Shown here: positions 10,370 through 21,675 of the stretch, piece after piece
Layout of the letters: each line of letters starts with the position of its first letter
Numbering within the stretch: the stretch's first letter is position 1
NCBI GenBank assembly: GCA_003667245.1
Contig: RCNN01000010.1
Span: forward strand, 62,001 to 126,000
Direction: 5' to 3'
Source: Heterostelium multicystogenum
Taxonomy: Eukaryota; Evosea; Eumycetozoa; Acytosteliales; Acytosteliaceae
Length of the DNA stretch: 64,000 nt
The notes under the pieces: generated by a model
The model's input: the letters and a program-made list of their open reading frames with translations, nothing else
What the model was told of the DNA's origin: nothing
Databases searched by the model: none
Translations under genes and position numbers: made by a program

Positions 10370-12804
10370 TTATTTATTCTTTGATGATGCTTTTTGTTGC
10401 AGTTTGGAACAGAGTGAAAATGCTTTGTTGAGCTGTTTCTCGAGTTTGGATTGTTTGGCAGGTTCAAATGTGGTTCCAATGTATTCGAATGCTTGGCACC
10501 ATTGCTTCAATGCGATTTGCTTGTGGTTGTCAAGAACGAGCTCCAATGAATGTTCGATGTAGTCTTGTGCTTTTTCGAGGTCCTTGTTGGTTTCTGCTTC
10601 AATCATTGCCGCGTCGTAGTAGTGCTTGGCGGAGAGTTCGGGGTCAATGTTCATTGCAAGCTCTGCAAACTGGATACGAAGATCGGTGAAGCTCTCTGGC
10701 GCTTTCGAAATCAAGTTGGTATAGAGCTCATCAACAGTCATCCAAGTCATGTGCTGACTCGCACGACACTCAGGACTGAGACTCTTGGCAAAGTATTTGC
10801 TCGCTTCAATATAGTTGCCATCGATGTGCAACAGAATCAAACCATACTTATAATTTGACACTGCATGTAGAATAGAGAATAGGAGTAGGTGAATTAGTAT
10901 GCTTACTAATGATTCGATTGTCACAGCAGTGGCGAGTGTATTTGATACATACAACAATAGGAGGGTAGTATTCCGAGTGCAACTTCACAAGTTTCCTTAG
11001 CTTTTTCCCATTCATCTGATCTTATAAATAGACCCGTCAGTTCGTCGTTAAGTTTGACACTTGAGCAGGACTGTTTAGAGGTTAGTTAGTTGAAATTGTG
11101 ATGTTTAGTTTAAACAACAATAGGTCCTATACATTACACTTAGCGAGTCATAGAGAACGTTGGACTTTGTCTGCCCAAATCATATTTCTTTGATAGGTGG
11201 ACATTGAGTAGAGAATAGTAATTGAAATGATTGCAAGCAAACCAAGTGCAATAAATAACTTGTAGTGCAATGGCAACTTATATTTTGGTGCTGATGCTGA
11301 TGATGAACCACTCTTCTTCTTTGTCTTCTGTATCTTTGGTGTCGATTTAGCATCGTCCAATTCTTTTTGTAGCTTCTTTCTTCTTCTGACAATTGCTTCA
11401 TTTTCATTGTCATCTTGCTGACTATCCTTGTTCTTGTCCTTGTCCTTTAGATCATCTTGTTTGTCTTTTAATTCCTGTTGTATTTGTCTCTGATGTTGTT
11501 GCTGTTGTTTATGTTCAATGATAAGGAATGGCGATGAAATGAGTCTTCCGAGGAGTACGCAGAATGCTATCGATGGTAGATAGAGGTTAGTTTTCGGTGA
11601 CCAGTGTGTCTGTGTAGAATGAGATGTTTGCCTTTGGCAAGATAGTCGCAATGCCAAAGAGTATAAAGAAGAAAATAACAATCGATTGCTTCTTGTTGTT
11701 TGTGAATAGAAGTGGAAGCAGGATGATGCAGTAGGTCAGCAATGTCTGGAGATTCAGCGTGTCAGCTAGCGAATGGATAATGGGTAGGCAGTTGTAGCTC
11801 CAATCGACAGACAGCGACTTTGGCACGAGGAGCAACCACAGATAGTGTGCGTGTGAGTGACCGATTGTTAGCAAACGTGTTAGTCTGCTTGGTTCGAATA
11901 CCATTGGATTCTCGACATACTTGAATTCGCGGTAAACATTGTCATCTCTGTCAATTGAGTTGCTGTCAACAAAGTAAGCTAGTGGACTAAAGTAGATCGC
12001 GACGAATCCGTATTGAATAAAAGTAATCAAGAGCATTGCTCCCACGATAAACGAGCGGACGTTGCCATGGAGCGTATAGTGATAGAGTGGAATCAGCAGC
12101 ATCAGTGAAAAAGCAATGCCACCTGATGTGCTTCCGAGGAGGAAGAAAACCATCGATGCAATCATGCTGTGTCGGTATGATAGAAGGGACAGGAGAACAA
12201 AGTTTCCAGATAGCAGAATCGATCGTCCAGTGCCAATATTGGCGACCACCTCGCTGTTAATGGGATGGAGTACAAATAGCAGACTTCCAACAAAGCAAGC
12301 TAGATCATTTCCAAATGAACTGTGGCTATTATCATCAGAGCCGCTCTTTCTCAGGCCAGTGGTCAGATTCATAGCAAGCAGGAATACTTCGACTCCGATG
12401 CAAGCATGGAGGATGACGTTGCTAAGGTGGTACAGCTCGGCATCTTCATTGGGAGCACCAGTCATTTGACTAAACATTCTGTCAAACATCCACGAGAGTG
12501 TGGTCATCGGCGATTTATACTTGGCATTGCTATTGTCTTGTGTGCTGCTTGCAATGATTTCCTCCATGGTCATGTCATCGGGATTCGTTTTTCCAGAGAA
12601 AAGCTCGACGATGACATCGACCGTAGATCTATTATCAGTTGGCAGCCTATATACATCACGATTCTCCTTGATTAGCTTGACGTCAATTTCAGAGAATTCA
12701 TTGATAAGTGTATTCGAGTGTATCGCAAGTGTAACAATGAATATAATCAAACAAAATATAGATAGTTTAATATAGGAACTATATTTCTTTAAATTGTTAT
12801 TCAT
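10370..12804 (-). CDS. TMTC-type transmembrane O-mannosyltransferase with TPR repeats
   Basis: Member of the TMTC family, ER multi-pass GT-C enzymes; animal TMTC1-4 O-mannosylate cadherins. Start is taken at MNNNLKKYSS (12804). A signal-anchor helix is followed by the luminal loop with KSPMTTLSWMFDRMFSQMTG and YHLSNVILHACIGVEVFLLA. Then come FVLHPINSEVVANIGTGRS (family motif HPI.SEVVA...GR), several membrane helices, and NPMVFEPSRLTRLLTIGHSH with YLWLLLVPKSLSVDWSY. After a frame break in AAAA near 11597 the text resumes NLYLPSIAFCVLLGRL, then a K/D/E/Q-rich insert (about 11340-11510) and a last helix. Two introns (about 11080-11140 and 10860-10910) lead to TPR-like helices ending KLQQKASSKNK. 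The charged linker before the TPRs is unusual. Family identification is strong. Confidence 0.9.
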
Positions 12805-13079
12805 TGTTAGTTTTGATTTGGAAAGAATATATATATAAGATGAAATTAAACAGTGATTGATGATGATCAATCAGTCACTAGCTCATTTTGAGTGGAGTGA
12901 AGTGCTTACACAAAAAAAGGCAAAAATTGTATTTTAAACTTTAAAGTGTGGTGCATACACCCCGATCTAAAATGCCAAGATGAAAGGTGGCAATCAACAA
13001 CTACTTCTTAATCTGTACTTCAAGTTCTATACTATGTTATATCTGTAAAATCCGATTTATTATCTACAAGTTGGTGGGA

Positions 13080-14759
13080 TTAGTCGAAATAATCCTCAAT
13101 ATCTACATCTGAGTTTAGTATATCTGGTCCAAATCTTGAAAGATCAATTTGATTCAACATCAAATTCTCAAATGTCTCTTCTAGATCGGTTTCGCCAATG
13201 AGGAGTGCTCCTATCAGTCTGCCATCTTGATTTAAAATGATTTTAATATATGATTTTTCCAGGCTTTACTTTATGATACACAGTTGTTTGTGTTGTATCA
13301 TTGCTGCTGGGGCTGGAGTCGTTCTTGTCGAGGTTGTACAGACCGAGCATGACCACTTTAAAGTTAAAGAATCTTGTTACATGTGCAAATATCTCAAATT
13401 CAAATCGTGTAGCTATTTCATCAGTGTAGGGTAGATTGGTGTGCTTGGCAATGGATTGCGCGGCATAGCGACCCATGGTTCGAGCTTGACTCCACAGCTT
13501 CATTTGGAACCAAAGTGGAGATGGGTTGGGCCACTGGGAAAGGTCGGCCACATCACCGGCCGCAAAGACATCAGGAACGCTTGTCATCATGTTTTCATCG
13601 ACCAAGTAGCCATTCTGGGAGCACTTTATAGATCCTCTTGGTAGCACCTCAATGGAGTCGTGGTTGGTCAAAACACCAGTCGCCGATACAACAAAATCGC
13701 ATCCATACTTCTTACCATTCGACAGCAAAACAGTGACTGGATAGTCGTCACCTGCCAGCAAATTAACAACGGTTGTGCCGTACTCAACAGTTACATTATC
13801 ACCTCCATGAGTCTTGATTTTCGATGCATCTACACCTCCTATAAATTTATATTTACAATACCATTGCGGACCAATCGAAGATCTATTTGACATTGGAAGA
13901 TCCTCGCCGTTCAAAGATCTGTCAACAATCATCAAATTCAAAGATTCATCCTCTTCTTTGGATGGTTTGTTTGTACTGTTGCTTCTTGAGTCATAGAGGA
14001 AAGACGCTGCGTCGATGTCAAAGAATGCGTTGCCAATATGATTGTCTTTAATAGACCATACAACTTCACACATTGCGATCTCATGTACAAGCTCCATTGC
14101 AATTCCACCATTTCCAACAATGACTACTCTTCTCGCTCCAACCAATCGCTCCTTTAAATCTTTAACTGTTTCAGTATCTCTAATTCCAATGATATACTTT
14201 TGTAAATCAAACATTATCAACTTTTATAACCTATTATGATCATCACCAATTATGAATGCGATTAGAATAACATTGAAGGAAACCGGCTCCGTTGATTGAT
14301 TGATTGGATTCCATTGACATACATTTGGTCTCGCGCCACTACATATGCAGATGTAATCATAGTCTAGCTTGTTGATACCACTGCTATCGGAATGGGTGCC
14401 CACTGATGGGGCTGAATGATTCAAGGTACACAACACGTTCGGTGCTGTCTATGCTCCGAACCGATGCAATCACAATGTTGATGTTTCCATTGCTAAATAT
14501 ATCATTGGCAGTTGATTCTTTTCACTTGGAATTCCTCCAATGTTTTCGATATCTTATTTACATTGAATACCGACTAGTAAAGAAAGGACACAACATATAA
14601 ATATATTTGTATATACATTTGAGTCATTGCTACATTACTTTTTAAAAGTGGTGATTGTGATACGATGGTGATCTTGTCGTTTGGCCTCAGGTAGTTGTAT
14701 GACTGTGCACAGGTTACACCAGCAATTCCACCTCCTATCACAATGAGATGTTTTGACAT
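13080..14759 (-). CDS. PYROXD1-like pyridine nucleotide-disulfide oxidoreductase
   Basis: FAD/NAD(P)H flavoprotein; animal PYROXD1 is a nuclear-cytoplasmic oxidoreductase that protects the tRNA ligase complex. Start is [20 protein letters not shown] (14759) with the FAD GxGxxG motif. Later exons give [15 protein letters not shown] and the second Rossmann motif [25 protein letters not shown]1 signatures follow: [20 protein letters not shown], the [10 protein letters not shown] flavin motif, [19 protein letters not shown] and [19 protein letters not shown]. No CxxC redox pair is seen, as in PYROXD1. A shift in GGAAAAATC near 13256 ends the frame early; past it [20 protein letters not shown] continues to IEDYFD and TAA at 13080. 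A second break joins ERVVYL to [20 protein letters not shown]. Introns are short, near 14220-14330 and 14575-14620. Divergent from mccA. Confidence 0.9.
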
Positions 14760-14976
14760 CAGAAACGGACATTGTATTTTTTCGAATCGAATATGCATGG
14801 TTCTCCCAAACATCCCGACACTATGAAATTTTCATTCACACTTTTTTTGAATGATTTTTTTTTTTGATTTTTTTCATTTTTTACACACTGAAGTGATTTT
14901 TGATCAACAAACACACTAATATTCAAAAACACTTAGTATCAGCTGAGGTGTGTGATCATTCAATCAAATTAATATT

Positions 14977-14984
14977 TGACGTCA
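14977..14984. promoter_or_regulatory. CRE-like palindrome TGACGTCA
   Basis: A perfect eight-base bZIP/CRE palindrome in the 417-base gap between the divergent PYROXD1-like and mccA starts, about 190 bases from the carboxylase start. The gap also has an ATCGATCGATCGATC run near 15100 and long T runs. Binding is inferred from the motif alone. Confidence 0.3.
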
Positions 14985-15176
14985 GGTCTTAATATATATC
15001 TCTTTCTTCTACCTTGAAAATTAGTTTTTAGACAGACAGTTTGTTTATCTCTTGGTATCAGCAGCAGTAGTGCAGTGTAGTACATTCCAATCAAATCGAT
15101 CGATCGATCAAATCCAAATCAATCAGTAATAAGCAAAGAGAAAAAGATATAGAAATGTTGTCAGGTCAATAAATTC

Positions 15177-17375
15177 ATGTTCAGACAATCGTTGTTGAGC
15201 AACAATGGATTCGGTGTTAGATTCATGTCGGTCGTCGTCGACGCCACTAAGGTCGTCACACCCATCAATAAGGTGTTGATTGCCAATCGTGGTGAGATTT
15301 GCTTGTCGTGTTATGCGTACTGCAAAGAAGCGTGGTGTCAAGACTGTCGCTGTCTATTCAGAGGCCGATCGTAACTCTATGCACGTCGCAATGGCCGATG
15401 AAGCCTACCTCATTGGTCCAGCACCAGCCAAAGACTCTTACTTGCGTTCCGACAAGATCCTTGAGGTCGCCAAGAAAACTGGTGCACAGGCCATCCATCC
15501 TGGATATGGTTTCCTCTCTGAGAATGCCGGATTCGCCGATCTCTGTGAAAAAGAAGGAATCATTTTCATTGGACCACCATCCTCTGCCATCTTGGCAATG
15601 GGATCCAAGTCGGCTTCCAAGGATATTATGATTCGTGCCAATGTCCCAACCATCCCAGGTTACCATGGTGAGGATCAATCATTCGAAACACTCAAGGCTG
15701 AGGCCGACAAGATTGGATACCCAGTCTTGATCAAGGCTGTCATGGGTGGTGGTGGAAAGGGTATGCGTATTGTCGAGCGTCCCGAAGATTTGGAAGATGG
15801 AATCAACTCATCGAAGCGTGAGTCTAAGGCTTCGTTCGGTGACGATCGTGTACTTGTAGAGAAGTACCTCGTCCACCCACGTCACGTCGAAATCCAAGTA
15901 TTTGCCGATCGTCACGGTAACTGTGTACATTTGTTTGAGCGTGATTGCTCCGTTCAACGTCGTCACCAAAAGATCATTGAAGAGGCACCAGCCCCCCATC
16001 TCTCCGAGGAGTTGCGTAAGAAGATGGGTGATGCCCCGTTGCTGCTGCCAAGGCAGTCGGTTACGTCGGTGCCGGTACTGTTGAGTTCATTCTTTCACAA
16101 GACGGAAGCTTCTACTTCATGGAGATGAACACCCGTCTCCAAGTCGAACATCCAATCACTGAAATGATCACCAAAACAAGATTTAGTCGAATGGCAATTG
16201 AAGGTTGCTGAGTCACAACCACTCCCACTTGGACAAAACCAACTCGCCATCCACGGTCACGCTTTCGAAGCTCGTATCTACGCTGAGAACCCAGACAGCG
16301 ATTTCATGCCAGGTACAGGTAAACTCTTACATCTCTCAACCCCAGAGCCATCATCAACACTCCGTGTCGAAACTGGTGTACGTCAAGGAGATGAAGTCAG
16401 TGTTTACTACGATCCAATGATTGCCAAACTTGTTGTTTGGACACAAACAGAGAGAAAGCACTTAGATATTTGAGAAAATGCCCTTGATGAATATCATGTA
16501 AATATCAACCATCAAACCATCTATCTAAATTACCTAACTAACTAGATCATCATCGTCGTCGTCATCATCATCATCATAATAATATGATATCTAACTATAG
16601 ATTGTTGGATTGAATACAAATATCTCATTTTTGAAGCGTTTATCTTCACATCCAGCATTCCAAGATGGACAAGTCGAAACTGGATTCATCCCAATCCATC
16701 GTGAGTCATTGATGGCACCACAAAAGGCAATGTCAAATGATACACTCTGCCTTGCTGTGTTGTCCATGATTCTCAACGAGTCTTCTTACAATAAGAGCCA
16801 AAACGGAGTCAACGGTGGTGCTATTCTCTCACCATGGAGCTCAAGTAACGCATTCAGAGTAAACAACGTAGCCGAACGTGTATTTAAATTCAATGTAAAG
16901 GATCAAAAGATTCAGGTACCAGTCACCTACAATAAAGATAACAGCTACACAATGACAATGCCAACCGGTGAAAAAGATTGTAGTCAGCGGATCCCACTTG
17001 GATGCCGCCGACCAAACCCTCATCAAGGCATACGTTGGTGACCGTTATTACCCATCAGTACGTGCTGTCAAGGCCAAGAACTCCTTGTTTGTCTTCAACG
17101 ACAGTCAGTCATACGAACTCGAGTTGCCAGTTGAAGTCGCAACCAAGGGTGGTGATGCCGCCTCTGGATCACTTCTATCACCAATGCCAGGTAAGATCAC
17201 CAAGATCATGGTCTCCGTTGGTGACAAGGTCAAGAAGGGTCAACCAATCATTTTGATGGAAGCCATGAAGATGGAGCACACTATCCGTGCACCACAAGAC
17301 GGAAAGGTTGAATCACTACCATTCAACGTCAACGAAATCGTAGAAGATAAGAAGGTATTGGCCACCATTGTTTAA
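15177..17375 (+). CDS. mccA: Methylcrotonoyl-CoA carboxylase subunit alpha, mitochondrial (frame broken by homopolymer indels)
   Basis: Biotin-carrying subunit of 3-methylcrotonyl-CoA carboxylase in mitochondrial leucine catabolism. [18 protein letters not shown] looks like a presequence. Biotin carboxylase follows: [44 protein letters not shown]-grasp [40 protein letters not shown] and [22 protein letters not shown](V), EGIIFIGPP and VEWQLKVAE favour MCC over propionyl-CoA carboxylase. An intron (about 16492-16600) precedes [20 protein letters not shown]. The C-terminal biotinyl motif EAMKMEHT is intact. Six one-base shifts, at ATTTGC (15299), GCCCCG (16035), AAAACAAG (16172), GAAAGC (16454), GAAAATGC (16475) and GAAAAAG (16973), each in or beside a short run, break the frame. 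Correcting each restores family sequence exactly, so I read one functional gene with sequence errors. The beta subunit is not in this window. Confidence 0.93.
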
Positions 17376-18646
17376 ATAAATTAAGTGAATAAAATAAACT
17401 ATTGATTAAAATAGAAGAGAGACCTGCACGCATGTTACAAACACACTGTTGTTACTGTTGCTGCTGCTGATGTAGCTCAGTGCAGCAACAGCATATCTTT
17501 AGCTACGAGAAATAACCATCATCAACTAATCAGTCAATCATCAAGCCCTCCACACCAAATGACCATCATCATCGGGATAATAAGCATAGTTTAGCTTAGC
17601 ACTTATTTTTTTAAACATTTCACAAACCATCAATTCCGTGGCATGTTACATCAAAGCCCACATAATTACATTAATCTCAACAATCTCCACAAAAAAATTG
17701 GCATCACTCTAGATCAGTTTAGTTTTTGATAAACATTTAAAAAATGCACATGTAGTTGGGGGTAACACTCTCGACTCTAATATATCAGGTGCTCAGGCGC
17801 AATCTCATTCACACAAAAATAAAATATTAGTTGTAGTAGGGTTTATAAAGACAAATAAAACAGTGATAATTATCCAAATTTTCACAATCAAACAAATTTA
17901 CCACATTTATCTCAACAGCCTGATTAATCATTAATCATTTTCTACAACTATTATTTATACTCAATTTAATGATGATTTTATTTTTAACAACAACCAACAA
18001 CAACATTACCATTCACGATGTGTGGTTGGTTGGTGATAATGTTTTTTATCTTCATGTGGTGATGTGACTGACCGATAAACTTCCTTTACATTTATTTATA
18101 ATCAACAAAGAGATAAGATTGAATTGAGCAATTTTACTAAAATCATCACAACCTTTAACTTGATGTATTCATTCAACTATTTTTATTTACTTGTCAAAGG
18201 TAGCTAGCGAGAAACATATTTTGAAATTCCCTCATACTTTTCCAGGAATTGAATTTTGGAACCATTCTAAATCATACTGCTACTCCCAACCAATAATCAA
18301 CATTCCCAAGATACCATATTGAAATGAGCTTTGCTCCCTCCATTTAAAAATAGTACAGCAATATCCCAAGACCAGCTGGTAGGTAAAAATACTCTGAACT
18401 AGATTTTCAATTAAAATCATTTTTATATTATATTATTATTTTATTAAAATAAAACAAATTGAATCCTATTATGATATTTATGTAATTAATTTATTAATTA
18501 CAAGTAGTTGTTCTATGGTCAATCAAAATCATTGATGATATTATCCCACAAACAGATCATACAAAAAAGAGAGAGAACAAAAGTTTTTAAATTAATTCTC
18601 AACGGATTCCATTCAAATTAACAACAACAGAGTGCAAAAATCAAAA
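17376..18646. other. Intergenic
   Basis: A/T-rich spacer after mccA. It holds the hairpin at 17455-17491 and otherwise only simple A/T sequence with CAAC/CATC runs. No open frame I believe. Confidence 0.5.
17455..17491. repeat. Perfect 10-bp inverted repeat downstream of mccA
   Basis: CTGTTGCTGC and GCAGCAACAG are exact reverse complements separated by a 17-base loop, 80 bases after the mccA stop. The segment is much more GC-rich than its surroundings. It could be a 3' UTR structure or a processed small RNA; no function is shown. Confidence 0.5.
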
Positions 18647-19936
18647 ATGGAAGAACAGCCGCCACAACAACACAAAAATTCTCCTAAACACGACTCACCA
18701 TATAATTATAATTCAGTCCTGACAACTGTAAGTTCCTCCAATATATCAACATACTCATCTAATGCTTGCAACTAGTTAGCTCTTGAACTCTAGAGAAGAG
18801 ATAATAAGGATAATAATGATGAAACATTGTTTGATTTTATTTGTAACCATCAAACCATGAAGTGAACCACATTTGTTGCGTGTGGATAGCTGTAAAATCA
18901 GAGACAATTCAATCAAAATCAACACTGAAAAAAAAAAAAAACCATCAAAAAACCAAAAAATTAATCTGATCTTTTCTAAAAAAAAAACATTGCAAAAAAG
19001 ATTCTTAAATTACAATATCTATCTTTTACAACAGCTAAATCACATACAACTTCCTTCATACCGCCACAATTTTGTAAATTAACACTCGACTGTTAGACTC
19101 CTTTTTTGTGATCAGTCCAACGAATTTTAAACCAAAGCAGTGTTGATCAACAGATTTGGAAACCTTTCTTTGTTGTTGATTGGCAATAAATCTTTTTAGA
19201 ATTTTCTAACGACTAATTTTGTAATTTTTGTTTTTGAAAATAGGTCACAGAGCGGTCAATTGGACTAGGCTTTCGAACTCTGGAATCAAGTCGCGATGGA
19301 AGATCTATGGGGTCTATGACTATGTTTCCACTCTGACCGAATTGATGAGTTTCTTGATGTCTACACCAGAATATAATTTATATGAAAATGTAAGTGAAAT
19401 TGGTCTTGTTTATTTGGTAGTGAGACAAATTTATCATATGTTAGTCTCCAGCCAATCATAAGTTCCACCTCGCCCCTCTGAACAGGTTTTGAAATTTTTA
19501 AATATTTGTTTTTTTCATACCATCCTAAATTCCATCGACCAGAATTTATGACGTTCAATCCAAACCTCAAACTTTTTTGAAATCAGCAATCCAACTTCAA
19601 TCAAAACCATGCCTACGGCTGATGAAACATTTTTTTTTTATTTTTTTTGGATTTAAATTGATTTATTTTGTTTTTATTTTTATTTCTGATTCGTCCACCT
19701 ATTTACCTAAATAGTGATGTAGACACGGAATCTCAAAACCACACTCATACAATCTCTAAATGCATCACACCTCAAAGTTGTTAATTAACAACATCCATCA
19801 GTAAACAGCAATAACCACTTTTGTTATCTTGTATTTTTTTTTTCGAATTTAGTACTACGGTAGATTGAGTTTTGAAAAAAATATAGACAAAGAATTGAAG
19901 AATATATATCATCTAAATTTGTATCTATATTCTTGA
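18647..19936 (+). CDS. Unrecognised protein, three exons
   Basis: Not recognised. Exon 1 (18647-18727) encodes MEEQPPQQHKNSPKHDSPYN followed by YNSVLTT and ends at a GTAAGT donor. Exon 2 (19244-19389) follows a TTGAAAATAG acceptor and reads TERSIGLGFRTLESSRDGRS, then, after a one-base shift in the GGGG run near 19310, VYDYVSTLTELMSFLMSTPE and YNLYEN, ending at another GTAAGT. Exon 3 begins after TTTTTTTTTCGAATTTAG at 19853 (YYGRLSFEKNIDKELKNIYH) and stops at 19934-19936. With that one correction all junctions are in phase. The Gln/Pro-rich start and compact conserved-looking middle suggest a small cytosolic or nuclear protein. There may be further exons, because the second intron is long for this genome. 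Confidence 0.45.
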
Positions 19937-20633
19937 TAACTTGTGAATTCCAAATTCTTCCTAATTTTCGTTTTTTCCTTATACTACTTCATTTGTAATA
20001 ATAATAATAATCTATATATTATTTATTTATTTTAAATATTATTAATTAATTCATTCTTGAATGTAGAATAATTTAATGCAACAATTAAATTTAAATAGGT
20101 ATGTATCCATTTGCTTCAAACTATTATAACTAAATCATAGTAGCTATCACATGTAAATAATATTTATAATTTAATAATATTGAAATCCACTCCAATAATT
20201 TATAAAGTCAATCGATATCACCTCCCAAGCCAATTTTTCAAAAAAAAACAACAAAAAACACAACATACCCTGATGCTTGGTGCCAAATTGGAATTTTATT
20301 CCATTATCATCCCACTTTAGCAGAGTCAATCAATGATGTAGTTTCTTATCTTGCAATGTTCAATATTATTTCTTCCCACTCTCTTTAAATTAAATGACGT
20401 CTTTTGTAATAATAACAATTGACATTTGTCAATAAGAATAAATATCCACAGTCAATCAGAACATTCCACTTCACTTCATTGCGAATGACTCAGAAATAAG
20501 CTATTTAAGCCTGATAACATGTATAAGCATTATTCATATTCATCAAGTTAGATAGCTCTAATATCTATATAATTATAAATATAAATATTACAATTATTTT
20601 CACTTGTTCACATTAATTAACTCTACTGAAATC
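19937..20633. other. Intergenic
   Basis: Very A/T-rich (ATTAATAATAAT, AAATAATATT) region upstream of the GATA-factor gene. A TTTAAATAGGTATGT junction-like sequence near 20095 could be a stray splice site; I see no supported exon. Confidence 0.45.
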
Positions 20634-21518
20634 ATGAAACGTAAATTTAATTTTAGTAGTAGCACCAATAGTCCTCCAAATACAAATCCTTCCACAAGTA
20701 ATCCAAATTCCAATCCAAGCAGTAGTATAAGTTCTCCAAGTATTCCAAGTTTTCCATCTCCTCCCCCTATTTCTCTTAAACCTCCATCAAATCCACAGAA
20801 TTTTGCTCCAATACAGACCGATTCATGTGGAGTTTGAAGAATTACTCTCCCAGAGCTGAAACCAGTTCTCCTCCTTTCACGACAACAAACTACTACCACG
20901 ACTACCTTCACGAGTAGTCCATATTACACAGGTTCAACTCCATCATCCCCATCTTCCGGTGACCACAACATCCCACCACCACTTCCATCTGCGGCCAAAA
21001 AAGAAAGGTCGTCCACCTGGAGTTAAGGTAAATATTAGCAATCCTAATTCTACCAAATTCTTAATTTTAATCAATAACTATTACCCTTTAATAGCCATAT
21101 GAATGTAGCCAATGCCACAAAAGAGACACTCCAGAATGGAGAAAAGGTGACAAGGTGCACCACTTTTGTAATGCATGTGGCTTAAAATATATCAAGAAAA
21201 ACAGACAAGAAAAGAAAGCCAAAGAAAGGCATAGTCTGGACAAATATTCTCAGCTTGATGAAACACCCAACGATCCATTTAGCGCTGTTTTCGTTACAGC
21301 AGAAGTACCAAAAAATAATGATATTAATGACGACGATACTTCCTCTGAATCAGAAAAATCCGAATCCAACTCTGAGACTAGGCTCTGATTCAAGCTCTAG
21401 CTCTAGCACTAGCTCTATCTCTAGCTCTGATCCTGGCTCTTGTCCTGGAAGTAATCTTAACTCTGATCCTGGACCCAGCTCTGACTCCGGCCCTGATTCC
21501 GACTTTGGTTTCAGATGA
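20634..21518 (+). CDS. GATA zinc-finger transcription factor with AT-hook
   Basis: DNA-binding regulator. Exon 1 starts MKRKFNFSSSTNSPPN (the A-rich leader supports 20634) and is Ser/Pro/Asn-rich, then Thr-rich. It ends in KKKGRPPGVK, an AT-hook (GRP core), at a GTAAAT donor (21028). Exon 2 (from 21095) gives the GATA finger: CSQC, 17 residues including TPEWRKG, then CNACGLKY, followed by a basic tail (KKNRQEKKAKERHSLDKYSQ). This is the single-finger type IV-like form common in dictyostelids. The C-terminus is acidic (NDINDDDTSSESEKSESN) and then becomes a Ser/Asp/Pro/Gly repeat in another frame. Shifts occur near 20837 (premature TGA), in AAAAAA near 21003 and in AAAAA near 21356. Correcting the second puts the AT-hook directly in phase with the finger. 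Nuclear role inferred; target genes unknown. Confidence 0.85.
21393..21429 (+). repeat. AGCTCT hexanucleotide repeat inside GATA-factor gene
   Basis: Imperfect tandem AGCTCT units encode the Ser-rich C-terminal run when read in the frame that ends at 21518. A slip here would change the length of the tail. Confidence 0.6.
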
Positions 21519-21675
21519 TAAAGAAAAACATCTCTAACAATAACAATTTCAAAGTTCATTAATCATTTTTCTGGTTCAACAAATCTCCAACTAACAGTTG
21601 GTCATATTTCGATTTCAATAAAATATTGGTTTTTGAAAAAATTATATTATATATTTTATTGGTTTGCGAACTAAA

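Noticed and set aside
15177..17375. mccA as a pseudogene
   Set aside because: All indels are single-base at or beside short runs, and no substitution damages a motif; other housekeeping genes show the same pattern.
15177..17375. Propionyl-CoA carboxylase alpha for the same gene
   Set aside because: [21 protein letters not shown] and [11 protein letters not shown] match the methylcrotonoyl enzyme better.
17461..17500. GATGTAGCTCAGTG resembling tRNA box A
   Set aside because: No B box follows within the expected distance; the sequence is explained by the hairpin repeat.
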